Below, in pieces: positions 17,080 to 24,941 of a stretch of 36,076 nucleotides of DNA. The stretch is taken from positions 1-36,076 of the IMG/VR virus record IMGVR_UViG_3300033148_010433; one strand, given 5' to 3'. The notes beneath the pieces were generated by a model. That model searched no databases and was not told the origin of the DNA. It saw only the letters and a program-made list of their open reading frames with translations. This DNA is from a virus. How positions within the stretch are numbered: the first letter of the stretch is position 1; each line of letters starts with the position of its first letter. Position numbers and translations under genes: made by a program.

Positions 17080-17493
17080 TTACACGTTGAAAAAGTAATC
17101 TTGAATAACACGCCATCGGTCGATATCGGTATCCAGTTCTGAGAACTGGTTGTCTCGTAAAGCCGATTTTAGATATACCCCCCCATCAGGGTTTCCGCTT
17201 CCGATCTGAACATGGTTCAAACCGTTGAAGCTAGAGAATAACAGGGCAGCTATCGTATCCGCTTCTGATCTTGTCTTGGCGTAAATATCGAACTGGATTC
17301 TGGTGGTTTCCTGAGCCACGGTACGGTCGTGGGCGGTCACTGTTAGCGTGGTGATATCGGTCAAGGTAACGGCTGGATAACTGGGGTCGTTGGGTAGCAT
17401 GTTGGGATAGTACCGTCCATGCGTGAGCGATGCCGTGTTATTCGGGTTACCCGAATCTTCTGCGTATGTTGCTATCGCTCCGATTAGTGACAT
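17080..17493 (-). CDS. Tail terminator / tail completion protein (DUF3168-like)
   Basis: This 137-residue protein contains YPNMLPNDPSYPAVTLTDITTLTVTAHDRTVAQETTRIQFDIYAKTRSEADTIAALL-type sequence. The features are a YP-x2-LP proline loop, a 'tRIQFDIYA' strand and an 'EADTIAALL' helix, as in DUF3168 and lambda gpU-type tail terminators. It ends in DRWRVIQDYFFNV. It follows the HK97-gp10-like gene with a TGATG overlap and precedes the tail tube gene by 12 bases, as expected. It would stop tube growth and join the tail to the head. Confidence 0.75.
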   Translation of the reverse strand: MSLIGAIATYAEDSGNPNNTASLTHGRYYPNMLPNDPSYPAVTLTDITTLTVTAHDRTVAQETTRIQFDIYAKTRSEADTIAALLFSSFNGLNHVQIGSGNPDGGVYLKSALRDNQFSELDTDIDRWRVIQDYFFNV

Positions 17494-17945
17494 CAGACAA
17501 TCCTATAAATGCCGTGTCTAAGTTCCTTCCCGATAGTGTCAACCACCTTCTTGTGATTCTTGTCAAAGGCTGGCCGCATGTAAGGCCGGGCTGGGATGTT
17601 AACCGACTTCACCCTAACCCATTGGTTCCCCATCTTGAACACAAGGAAGGGAGCGTTCTTTGCTCTGATGGTACCACCGAATTCGTGTATAGCAGCGTAG
17701 ACAACATGGGTACCAACTACCACTGTCGCCCGTTTCACCAGTACTGCTCGGATACTGGCTCTCATGTTACCAGTGTCGATGAGCTGCTGCTTTCTTATGT
17801 TCTGCTTTATAGCCCGTTCAAAAACAAAGCCGCCTTGCATAAATGCTCGGTCTATTTCGGGTGGGGTAGCCAGCCCGATCATTCGCTTCATCTTATCATC
17901 GAACTCGACCAGCCCGACAAGTTTCATCGGTTCATTTGCTGGCAC
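17493..17945 (-). CDS. HK97 gp10-like neck / tail completion protein
   Basis: This 150-residue protein has the hallmarks of the HK97-gp10-like family: DTGNMRASIRAVL, VVYAAIHEFGGTIRAK and a closing IPARPYMRPAFDKN. These proteins sit at the head-tail joint or start tail assembly. The GTG start at 17945 has AGGA 7 bases ahead; an ATG six codons later is less well placed. The stop overlaps the tail terminator start (TGATG). Confidence 0.8.
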   Translation of the reverse strand: MPANEPMKLVGLVEFDDKMKRMIGLATPPEIDRAFMQGGFVFERAIKQNIRKQQLIDTGNMRASIRAVLVKRATVVVGTHVVYAAIHEFGGTIRAKNAPFLVFKMGNQWVRVKSVNIPARPYMRPAFDKNHKKVVDTIGKELRHGIYRIV

Positions 17946-17948
17946 AGG

Positions 17949-18335
17949 TTATTCCTGCCTTAGCCTTTCTAACGCCAGGGTGATGTACCGTTGTCTCATC
18001 AGGTACCCCCTTTCGCGCAAGATTTCGTTGATGGTAAATGGACCGGCTTCGATACTTCCATCTTCCAGGGTGATATCACCTATCCTGTGCTGGGTAATGT
18101 CGAGCGGTACCCCTCCTACGTCTGTATCAGGGGGAACCAGTAGACGGTAGACACCTACGGTTATCTGCGTTTCTTCACCTGTAGTTTCTGTCTCCGCTCG
18201 TTTCGATAACAAGCACTTGCAATCCGACACGTCATCCCAGGTTGGTACCCGTTCTAGCGTGTTCTCGTCAAGAAGTTCGGAGAATCCCTGGAACACGCAT
18301 GAATCCTTCATATGACGTACAGGTGATCTAGCCAT
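17949..18335 (-). CDS. Head closure (head-tail stopper) candidate
   Basis: This 128-residue, mainly beta protein has SDCKCLLSKRAETETTGEETQITVGVYRLLVPPDTDV and ends in a basic helix. Size and order (after the connector, before the gp10-like protein) fit a head-tail joining or head closure protein (lambda gpFII or SPP1 gp16-like). The 'G-x-x-x-V-x-x-Y-R-L-L-V-P-P' strand is seen in such proteins. Its ATG overlaps the preceding stop (TAATG). The assignment relies partly on position. Confidence 0.6.
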   Translation of the reverse strand: MARSPVRHMKDSCVFQGFSELLDENTLERVPTWDDVSDCKCLLSKRAETETTGEETQITVGVYRLLVPPDTDVGGVPLDITQHRIGDITLEDGSIEAGPFTINEILRERGYLMRQRYITLALERLRQE

Positions 18336-18715
18336 TAGGTATCCGACCGATAGACTTTCAGTAGTGCTTTATGTTTACCCAGGTTAGCCAGGGTGCCACT
18401 GTCATCGAGAGCTATGGCTTGTTGTCCATATACGGTTGCCTTCAATCCTTCATCCAGTGGTCCAACCTGATACGACGCGGAGAAAGATCCCCCGACAGAT
18501 TCTGACTTCAATTGGGGCTGTTGGATTGAAACAAAGTGCGCGGCTAACAGCAGTTCAATCTGGCCTAGCTCTGTAGCTGATAACCCTGTCACCCTATCGG
18601 TCAGGGTATGCGCGAAGTTGATATGAGCGTTGATGCTCCCTTCTTCAAGGTCGGTGTCAACTATTTCCTCAACTTCGTGGGCTACTACCCTTGCGTCTGG
18701 GTTCAGATCAGCCAT
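18335..18715 (-). CDS. Head-tail connector (adaptor) protein, gp6-like
   Basis: This 126-residue, mostly helical protein has ELGQIELLLAAHFVSIQ followed by LKSESVGGSFSASYQVG. 'LLAAHF ... SEsvGg.s.sY' is the usual pattern of DUF4054 / HK97 gp6-like adaptors that bind under the portal. It ends in ALLKVYRSDT. It overlaps the 106-residue gene by 8 bases and the next gene by 1. It is the first gene of the head-tail joining set. Confidence 0.7.
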   Translation of the reverse strand: MADLNPDARVVAHEVEEIVDTDLEEGSINAHINFAHTLTDRVTGLSATELGQIELLLAAHFVSIQQPQLKSESVGGSFSASYQVGPLDEGLKATVYGQQAIALDDSGTLANLGKHKALLKVYRSDT

Positions 18716-19028
18716 CTATGCGTTCCTCTAACCAAGTAACCAGGGTTACCCTTTTCTGACCGGCCAGTTCTTCGGTCAGGGCTTCTACCGGGTCCAAGAC
18801 ACCGGATTCTACGAGACCCTGAACGGTTGCGATGGTCATCTTGCTGGTATCCTGGGGTTCTGGTGAAACTTCACCGATATCCTCTACCTCCACAGGTATA
18901 TCCTCGAACTTCCCCGGGAAAGCTGCCAGTTCGGCTTCTGATGGGTTGTAGAAGGTACCTGGGGGGAGACAATCCCCCCCCACCCAATGTCCTTTCAGAC
19001 CGGCTATTATATGCGTGTAATTCAGCAT
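18708..19028 (-). CDS. Hypothetical protein between capsid and connector genes
   Basis: This 106-residue protein has an N-terminal segment YTHIIAGLKGHWVGGDCLPPGTFYNPSEAELAAFPGKFED, an acidic middle (VEVEDIGEVSPEP) and a helical C-terminus (VQGLVESGVLDPVEALTEELAGQKRVTLVTWLEERI). The C-terminal helices resemble a small SAP/Rho-N-like or lipid-free helical pair, but no family is claimed. The position between major capsid and connector is typical of small head proteins. It carries a perfect dispersed palindrome, read as GEVSP. Confidence 0.6.
   Translation of the reverse strand: MLNYTHIIAGLKGHWVGGDCLPPGTFYNPSEAELAAFPGKFEDIPVEVEDIGEVSPEPQDTSKMTIATVQGLVESGVLDPVEALTEELAGQKRVTLVTWLEERIDG
18862..18875. 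repeat. Dispersed palindrome copy (perfect), inside the 106-residue gene
   Basis: GGTGAA-AC-TTCACC followed by GATATC; read as Gly-Glu-Val-Ser-Pro. Confidence 0.85.
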
Positions 19029-19078
19029 GATTTGCGCTCCTTAAAACTGTCTAAATTGTTACCAGGATTGAACCTGCT

Positions 19079-20116
19079 TTACGCGCCAGTGTAATGAACG
19101 ATACCGGAACGGCCTTCTTTGTCGGCCTTGATTCGGGGTACCATCGCAGACATGACCTTGTAATTCTGAATCATGCCGCCTTCCTCATCCCACTGAACGT
19201 TCGTGATATCCTGGGCTATCGCCAAGTCAACGACATCCGGCAACATCGTTACCAGTACCAGAACCCCAGCAGCCAATGTATCGGCTGGCTTGATTTCCAC
19301 TAATTGGGGGATAGCATCCAGGCAACGCTGCCATGCTGATTGACCGGAGCCATCAGTATAGATTGCGCGCATTTCTGCGTATTGGGTCTTGGCGACATAC
19401 AGAACATAAGGGCCATAGTAGTTGTCGGCTTCGGCCGCAATCACCATGTTGTTCACGGTCGAGAAGATGTTCGTAATGGTACCGAAATCCCCATCAGCCG
19501 TGCCGGTGTTCCGGTTCGGATGAGTTGTGTAGCCATAGATGGGGTTGGCATCGACTACCAGGGATGTGCCGTTGAACAGCAATCCTTCGAGCGTATCCGC
19601 AACCAACCTTGATGCTACCTGGGCTTGGAGCGTATCCAAAGCATTCCCCAGGTTACGGGAAGCGAGCAAGCGCCGGATATTCAGGCTGTAGTCCTTGTGG
19701 ACTATCGGCACAGGTACACCGACCAGGGTGAAATCGAGAGTATCTTTCTCCCCCCTGGTTGCGCCGGCCATGTCAATCTGAGCAGCCGACATATCGCTCA
19801 TCTGTTCCCATTCGGATATCAGAGTACCTAACCCACCCAGAGCGTAGGTCAAGCCCCGGCTACGTAGATCGGCTACACCGATAAGCCGTTGCCGAGCGAT
19901 GTCGATCACCCTGGTATCAAGTTGTTTCCACTCGTCCTTTCGGAGTAGTGCATTGGGCTGAATCCCACCATTGCGCCGTAACGCAGCAGCTTCTTTTTGA
20001 TCAGCCGGGTACCAGGGTCGTAATGCGTTGGATGAAAATCCAGACGCGGCCATACGCGCAGGCAATCCTGCGAGGAAACCCTGGACGGTTGAAAATTGGG
20101 CCAATTCATTTGGCAT
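19079..20116 (-). CDS. Major capsid protein (HK97 fold)
   Basis: This 345-residue protein lies between the decoration protein and connector genes. Its centre and C-terminus resemble HK97-fold shell proteins of the encapsulin-like or DUF2184-like type: VIDIARQRLIGVADLRSRGLTYALGG, DFTLVGVPVPIVHKDYSLNIRRLL, RLVADTLEGLLFNGT, YGYTTHPN, then YYGPYVLYVAKTQYAEMR and a long final strand set. The N-terminal 60 residues include QKEAAALRRNGGIQPNALLRKDEW, an N-arm region. A good AGGAG site precedes it. It probably forms the capsid with the 141-residue decoration protein. Confidence 0.85.
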   Translation of the reverse strand: MPNELAQFSTVQGFLAGLPARMAASGFSSNALRPWYPADQKEAAALRRNGGIQPNALLRKDEWKQLDTRVIDIARQRLIGVADLRSRGLTYALGGLGTLISEWEQMSDMSAAQIDMAGATRGEKDTLDFTLVGVPVPIVHKDYSLNIRRLLASRNLGNALDTLQAQVASRLVADTLEGLLFNGTSLVVDANPIYGYTTHPNRNTGTADGDFGTITNIFSTVNNMVIAAEADNYYGPYVLYVAKTQYAEMRAIYTDGSGQSAWQRCLDAIPQLVEIKPADTLAAGVLVLVTMLPDVVDLAIAQDITNVQWDEEGGMIQNYKVMSAMVPRIKADKEGRSGIVHYTGA

Positions 20117-20167
20117 GATATATCTCCTTCTAATCTAACTGGTTTCGTTAGCGACTAGGGGTTAGCT

Positions 20168-20593
20168 CTAGCCAAATCGAACGCGGATACGGGCACGAGT
20201 GCCGGTCGTGGTTACGGCTTCATCGGCAAACCCAACGACAGCACCAACAACGACGGTATCGGCGATGGTTGTCTTTTGCAGATCACCGTCACCGGCTGAT
20301 AACAGGGGGTCACCCCTGACAACCGTCATGCTGGTAGTAAGCCACATATAAAGCACGTCGCCCGGCTGGGGGATAACATACAGGACGTTGTCGGCAGACG
20401 CATACGCATCGTCAATTCCGTTCCCAATGAAATCCTGCTCGATGGCTACCATCTTCTGTGCAATCCCATCACCGGAAGCGTGAACGATCACGTCGCCAGA
20501 TGATATAGCAAGCAGATGCCCTGGCTCAATTGCACCACCGGCATCGTCTTCAAAACGCGGGGGGTTCCCCTTCAAGATTACAGTATTTGGCAT
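20168..20593 (-). CDS. Head decoration protein (DUF2190-like)
   Basis: This 141-residue, beta-rich, glycine-rich protein has EPGHLLAISSGDVIVHASGDG, MVAIEQDFIGNGIDDAYASADNVLYVIPQPGDVLYMWL and VVGAVVGFADEAVTTTGTRARIRVRFG. The 'GDVLYMWL, AGDGDL, GFADEAV, RARIRV' pattern matches capsid decoration or stabilising proteins encoded just before the major capsid gene. It follows the protease-scaffold gene by 54 bases and has GGAGAA as ribosome site. Confidence 0.75.
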   Translation of the reverse strand: MPNTVILKGNPPRFEDDAGGAIEPGHLLAISSGDVIVHASGDGIAQKMVAIEQDFIGNGIDDAYASADNVLYVIPQPGDVLYMWLTTSMTVVRGDPLLSAGDGDLQKTTIADTVVVGAVVGFADEAVTTTGTRARIRVRFG

Positions 20594-20647
20594 GATATTC
20601 TCCTTCTAAGTTATGTCCTTCTACAAAGGCTATCGGTTACGATTGGG

Positions 20648-21964
20648 TCAAGCCGATTCTTCGATGGTTGGCATCGAATTGTCGACCAGTTCAGCATCGT
20701 CACCGTTCGGGCTGTAACCTGTACCCAGGGGAGCGTAATTCCGCGTCTCCCAACTACTGACCAGCTTCTCCAGCATACCCAGGGGTAACTGGCCTAGCTC
20801 ATCTTCCGAGTAGGGGTTACGGCTATCAGCGAGAGCCTGGGTTACCAGTTCGCTTCGCCGCTGGTTGGAGTTGGCCTGGATGCTTCCGATAGCCGCTTCC
20901 ACTTGCTCGATACCACCCAGACGGTCAACCATCTGAGCCAATGCTTCTAAGGCGGGATCACCCTGGGGGGTTTCATCCGTCTCGGTCGTTTCGGCTTCCG
21001 GTTCTTCCGTCTCGGTTGTTTCGACTTCTTCTTCTTCTTCTTCTTCTTCTCGTTCAATCTCGTCAGGCATGGTATCCTCCGTGTCTGATTCTCTGGGGGG
21101 TACCTGGGACATACTTTCGGCATTGCCGATTACACTTTCCCCGGTATCCGCATCTTGATAAACAACTTCAACCCTAACACGATCAGCCCAGGTCACTTCA
21201 TCACCTGTGTCTGTGTAGGGGTATGACCACAGCCCATTATCGTCATTGGCTATCACGACATTACCAAAGACTTCATTAGGCCATAGGCTACTTTCAAAGG
21301 ATGTATCGAAGGTAGCATGGAACGAGTCGAGTATCCTACCCACCCTGCTCGTCATACTTTCCTCGACATTTTCAGCTAACATATCGGGCATAGGCGTATC
21401 CTCCGTATTGATTCTAGGTATCCCGCAACCATCCCCCCAGGAGCAAGCTCCAACTTCGTGGGGGAGCAGAGCAAGGTGGTCAGGGCGCAGGTTACGCTGA
21501 ACACCGTCATAGCTTTCGCCCATGAATGTACCTTCTCCAGCTTCCAGGTCGCGCCAGTAAGCCGTTGATACTTCCATAGGTTCCCCGGCTTCTACCAGGG
21601 TCATAACCTCTAACGCTTCACCCCCCAGGGATTGAACCTTCTCGATATCGAACCATACCTCCCCAGAGAGCTTGTCCCCATCCCAGGATGCGTTCCAGAA
21701 TCGTGCGGGGGATAGGTCTACAATCTCGGGGGTATTGGCTGATACTGGTCCACCCTGGGTATCTTCTGGATGTCCGATGGGTACAGGGATGCCGTTCCAC
21801 ATTTCAACATAACGGCTAATTTCATCGGCTTCTACCAGCTCCCCATTGAGAACCCCAGGGACGATAACAACGGCCGGAGCCACTAGGTATTCTTTGCCAC
21901 CCTGGGAAACGGTTGTTACTGTCGCTGCTAGGATTGCATCATGGGTTATGAGAATTGCTGGCAT
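20648..21964 (-). CDS. Prohead protease fused to scaffold domain (DUF2213-like)
   Basis: This is a 438-residue protein from ATG 21964, where AGGGG lies 6 bases upstream; a TTG start at 22021 is unlikely. The N-terminal part matches DUF2213-type prohead proteases: VAPAVVIVPGVLNGELV, WNGIPVPIGHPEDTQ (catalytic-type His), ARFWNASWDGDKLSGEVWFDIEK, PMEVSTAYW and LRPDHLALLPHEVGACSWGDGCG. Residues about 300-340 are a glutamate tract with threonine (REEEEEEEEVETTETEE), followed by a helical C-terminus. Fusion of protease and acidic scaffold is common in HK97-type phages. It is the first gene behind the promoter at 22053-22081. Confidence 0.82.
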   Translation of the reverse strand: MPAILITHDAILAATVTTVSQGGKEYLVAPAVVIVPGVLNGELVEADEISRYVEMWNGIPVPIGHPEDTQGGPVSANTPEIVDLSPARFWNASWDGDKLSGEVWFDIEKVQSLGGEALEVMTLVEAGEPMEVSTAYWRDLEAGEGTFMGESYDGVQRNLRPDHLALLPHEVGACSWGDGCGIPRINTEDTPMPDMLAENVEESMTSRVGRILDSFHATFDTSFESSLWPNEVFGNVVIANDDNGLWSYPYTDTGDEVTWADRVRVEVVYQDADTGESVIGNAESMSQVPPRESDTEDTMPDEIEREEEEEEEEVETTETEEPEAETTETDETPQGDPALEALAQMVDRLGGIEQVEAAIGSIQANSNQRRSELVTQALADSRNPYSEDELGQLPLGMLEKLVSSWETRNYAPLGTGYSPNGDDAELVDNSMPTIEESA

Positions 21965-22052
21965 ATCATCCCCTAAAACACAAAGTGCTACGCCCCTGGT
22001 CTGGAGCATAGCCACTTTCAAGCTAAGACGTTATTCGGTTAAATTCTACCGC

Positions 22053-22081
22053 ATTCTAGCAACCCCCTATCGGGTTGTCAA
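22053..22081 (-). promoter_or_regulatory. Sigma-70-type promoter for the head and tail operon
   Basis: On the minus strand, TTGACA (22081-22076), a 17-base spacer and TAGAAT (22058-22053). The -35 box matches consensus fully and the -10 box matches 5 of 6. Start of transcription is predicted near 22046, giving an 82-base leader to the protease-scaffold gene at 21964. Confidence 0.75.
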
Positions 22082-22130
22082 GTATCCACTACCGCCAGAA
22101 TACCCGAATGTACCACCCCATCTCCATATC

Positions 22131-22144
22131 GGTGAACTTTCACC
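22131..22144. repeat. Dispersed palindrome copy (perfect), upstream of the promoter
   Basis: GGTGAA-CT-TTCACC with ATATC on its left, so the flanking GATAT lies on the opposite side from most copies. It is about 50 bases upstream of the -35 box. Confidence 0.85.
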
Positions 22145-22148
22145 CGTA

Positions 22149-22165
22149 GAATACTAGAAGTATTC
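22149..22165. promoter_or_regulatory. 17-bp palindrome, candidate operator
   Basis: GAATACT-N3-AGTATTC, a perfect 7-bp inverted repeat 4 bases from the GGTGAA palindrome. It may bind a second regulator or form a stem in a transcript reading through from packaging genes. Confidence 0.5.
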
Positions 22166-22324
22166 ACACTACGACAATCCAGAAATGACCTCTTTTTGTA
22201 ATGGCTAGATCCGAAAACAGGTGGTTTTCTGACTCCGACAATAGCGGTGTCCTACTAAGCACCCACCCCCTAACCCATTGAAAGGGGTAACTCCCTACCC
22301 TGTCGATGTTTCGATACGCTATGG

Positions 22325-22576
22325 TTACGTTTGGCTGTTGTTTTCAACCCTGATTACAAGCCCATCCTGGGGATTCTCCCCCATCAGGGATAGCAGCCAG
22401 TCTACTGTAGCTCCCTTTGGCTCGATAACATCACGTCTTACTGTGACGTACCTGGGTAGCCCCCGTTCTGTTAGAACCGTAAACTGTAATCGTGCGTTGG
22501 GTGCCCCACCCTGTTCAGCCAACTGCTGTAATCGGAGAGCGATGTTTCGGAATGGGGGCTTTAGGATATCTGCCAT
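22325..22576 (-). CDS. Hypothetical small protein after the MuF-like gene
   Basis: This 83-residue protein has a helical N-terminus (LKPPFRNIALRLQQLAEQGG) and beta stretches (LQFTVLTERGLPRYVTVRRDVI, GLVIRVEN). No known family is recognised. It begins 1 base after the MuF-like stop and is the last gene of the packaging and portal operon before the control region. Confidence 0.6.
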   Translation of the reverse strand: MADILKPPFRNIALRLQQLAEQGGAPNARLQFTVLTERGLPRYVTVRRDVIEPKGATVDWLLSLMGENPQDGLVIRVENNSQT

Positions 22577-22577
22577 A

Positions 22578-23537
22578 TTAGAATTTCCTAACGGGTAACC
22601 ATGTGCAACGACATTGGGGATGAACGGGTATCACCCCCCTTGCATCAGCGACAAGATACGTCTTGCCTTCCAGTGCAATACACAATTCACATACCCTATC
22701 GTCCCCCGCATTGGAGAACTCGACTAATGCTACAACCCCCTGGGTACCGAAGGTTTCGTATCGGTTCAGGGTACCTTCTGCGTATGCGTTGATAACTTCT
22801 GTCCTGGCTAAGATTACCGACCGGACAACCCCAATACCGTTGACTGACTTTTCGAGGTTCTTGGCTATCTGTCCTGGGCCAATCCCTTCTGCAAGCCCCA
22901 GGGTTAGTTGCTCCCTGATACCATCAGCCATAACGGTTGTCGTGTTTTTCAACAGTTCAAACTGCCTGGAATACAGGTGGTTCAATGTATTGGTGTCGAT
23001 GGGTAGATAGAACCCCACCCCCACCCCTGTACCCCCTGGGGCTATACCGGCAGCGGCTAGGTGAGCGTTTGCGTCCCCCAGAGCCTTGCTATAGGCAGAA
23101 CGGATATGGCTGTCCATCCAGTTAGTTTCGGTGAAAGTTCCCTGGAATCCCTGGGATACCCCCAGGATGCCTTCATTGATCGCACGATTCAACCAGTTTA
23201 CAAAGGCTGTCACGTTCGCGGCTGGGTCGGTGGTAAATTCAAAGCGGGTGGCCGGGTCGATGTTCTCGGCCAGCGGGTCAAAGATGGGGATATCATCGAC
23301 ATCTTCCTGGGGGGCTAATCCCAGAGCATCGTTGTCAACGACCGTCTTATAGATTAGGCTAATCAGCCAGGAGAACCGACGACGCATCTCCTGCTCATAC
23401 CCGTATCGGATACCAGCGGTGCCAGTCGGATCTACTCTCCGATTAGCATTGGTTCTATATTGTTTCTTGATGCGCTCAAGAAACTGGTTAGCAATCAGGA
23501 TTTGCCTATTCTGCGATGGTTGGTTGACCGTCAACAT
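22578..23537 (-). CDS. MuF-like head morphogenesis protein (SPP1 gp7 family)
   Basis: This 319-residue protein has the MuF / SPP1-gp7 domain in its C-terminal half: ARTEVINAYAEGTLNRYETFG, EFSNAGDDRVCELCIALEGKTY, GVIPVHPQCRCTWLPV. The conserved RTE, D-x-R-x-C-x-x-C, and H-P-x-C-R-C residues are all visible. It is a minor capsid protein acting with the portal during head assembly. It overlaps the end of the portal gene by 32 bases, the usual order portal then MuF. Confidence 0.88.
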   Translation of the reverse strand: MLTVNQPSQNRQILIANQFLERIKKQYRTNANRRVDPTGTAGIRYGYEQEMRRRFSWLISLIYKTVVDNDALGLAPQEDVDDIPIFDPLAENIDPATRFEFTTDPAANVTAFVNWLNRAINEGILGVSQGFQGTFTETNWMDSHIRSAYSKALGDANAHLAAAGIAPGGTGVGVGFYLPIDTNTLNHLYSRQFELLKNTTTVMADGIREQLTLGLAEGIGPGQIAKNLEKSVNGIGVVRSVILARTEVINAYAEGTLNRYETFGTQGVVALVEFSNAGDDRVCELCIALEGKTYLVADARGVIPVHPQCRCTWLPVRKF

Positions 23538-24939
23538 CTGTCATCGTCTCCGCGTCCAGTATCCTGGTTTCAAAGTCGGGAAGATTTATCATGTCATCTG
23601 GGGGTACGGCTGGCAACCCTAACAGTTCCTGTCTCGCTTCTGCGATGGGTACAACCAAGTCGGCGGCTCCCAGGGGTGCTACCAGATTGAGTGTCTCGGC
23701 TCTGGTCTTGTTCACGTCCGCTTCCTCGACCGGATTCAATTCAAACAGACTGGGGAACTCGAAATCGTATTCCCCGCTGGATGGGGCTGATATGGCTCCC
23801 ATCGTAACCAGGAAATCGAAGAACGGTCGTAGGATAGATGGCTCGGTAAAATTGTTCTGGCGGCTGGTAACGTAACTAGCCCAGTTCACATCGTCCTGGG
23901 ATGAGGCAAGCTCTCCCCTTTCAGATCCCAGCAGCTTTCTCTGGGGGATATCCGTCGCTGCGGATACCAGGGAGACCAGTATCTTGAAGATGCCTACAGG
24001 GTCAGATACCTGTCCTGCTCCCAGCGGGTTTATCTTTACCCCCCTGGTACGAATGAAGCGTCTCAGTTTGTGATAGTAGGCTTCAAATTCATCTTCCAAA
24101 GCCTGTTCCTGGTCTGGGGTTAGATCATATTCGGGATCTAATTCGGCTTGCATCCCCCTGTCCATAATCTGCCAGTATATCTCTGCCGATCCCCCTACTA
24201 CCTTGAGGATGTCCATCAGGTAATTCAGCACCCGCAACAACCTGGGTTTTCCTATCAGTTCGTTGTCGGTTGGGTTCTCTGCTATATGGATGCACCGGCT
24301 GTGGTGTACCTCTTGCTCAAGACCCTCATCTAGCTTCACAGAGTATGTCTCAACCAAGCCAAACCTGGGGTCGGCTGAATCCGCAACCTTTGTCTTGATG
24401 GTTGCTTGCCCAGCGTGTAGGGGTTTCAGGTAGATGATACTGTCCCCCCCCTTCGTTATGTCCCCGGCTTCTAAGGGATCGGACAGCTTCTTGTCTCCTG
24501 ATACCCCTATCAGTAAGACACCATAATCCCCAATGCCTGTGACGATATCCAACCTGTTCATGATAGACCAGATTTTCAACCGTTTGACGATAGCATTGGC
24601 TTCTTCCACGAAGGGGGTATCCGTCGCATATTCAGAATCAAGATCACCGTCTAGTACCAGGGGGGGCTTGCGCCAAGATTCCTTTGCTGGTGATTCGATA
24701 ACCCTAGCTCCCAACCCATCCCGACGATATAAGCCATAGTAGTAATCGAACTGTGGCTCCTCTGGGTACCCTAGTTCTGTGTAATAATCTCTAGCCCCAT
24801 CGAACGCGGTCCCTAGTTGGGAAGCATACGCGGCACGGCTGGATATTGTGCTGTTCCGTATGATTGCTTCGGCTTCTTGGATTATGGCTAGATTATGGGT
24901 CGTAGCTTCTGGTGAAACTTCACCGTTATTATCCGACAT
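23506..24939 (-). CDS. Portal protein (DUF1073-like)
   Basis: This 477-residue protein has the signature of the DUF1073-type portal: ARVIESPAKESWRKPPLVLDG, LKIWSIMNRLDIVTGIGDYGVLLIGVSG, a HSRCIHIAEN block, NYLMDILKVVGGSAEIYWQ and PQRKLLGSERGELASSQDD. The C-terminus has E-x-D-x-N-K-T-RAETLN. It forms the dodecameric ring for DNA entry. GGAG lies 7 bases upstream of the ATG. The palindrome GGTGAA-AC-TTCACC (24911-24924) falls in codons 6-10 (GEVSP), just inside the gene. Confidence 0.88.
   Translation of the reverse strand: MSDNNGEVSPEATTHNLAIIQEAEAIIRNSTISSRAAYASQLGTAFDGARDYYTELGYPEEPQFDYYYGLYRRDGLGARVIESPAKESWRKPPLVLDGDLDSEYATDTPFVEEANAIVKRLKIWSIMNRLDIVTGIGDYGVLLIGVSGDKKLSDPLEAGDITKGGDSIIYLKPLHAGQATIKTKVADSADPRFGLVETYSVKLDEGLEQEVHHSRCIHIAENPTDNELIGKPRLLRVLNYLMDILKVVGGSAEIYWQIMDRGMQAELDPEYDLTPDQEQALEDEFEAYYHKLRRFIRTRGVKINPLGAGQVSDPVGIFKILVSLVSAATDIPQRKLLGSERGELASSQDDVNWASYVTSRQNNFTEPSILRPFFDFLVTMGAISAPSSGEYDFEFPSLFELNPVEEADVNKTRAETLNLVAPLGAADLVVPIAEARQELLGLPAVPPDDMINLPDFETRILDAETMTDVDGQPTIAE
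24911..24924. repeat. Dispersed palindrome copy (perfect), at start of portal gene
   Basis: GGTGAA-AC-TTCACC followed by GTTATTA; read as Gly-Glu-Val-Ser-Pro, 16 bases after the start codon. Confidence 0.85.
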
Positions 24940-24941
24940 CG

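Larger units (their letters stand above)
22022..22324. promoter_or_regulatory. Control region before the head operon
   Basis: This 303-base stretch has no credible gene. From right to left it holds a small hairpin (22213-22229, GAAAAC/GTTTTC), a 17-bp palindrome (22149-22165), a GGTGAA palindrome (22131-22144) and a near-consensus promoter (22053-22081). The largest minus-strand frame is only about a dozen codons. Confidence 0.7.

Noticed and set aside
22131-22144. CRP-, FNR- or Rex-type operator reading of GGTGAA-NN-TTCACC
   Set aside because: CRP has TGTGA-N6-TCACA and Rex has TTGTGAA-N4-TTCACAA; here the centre is only 2 bases, and G/C ends differ.
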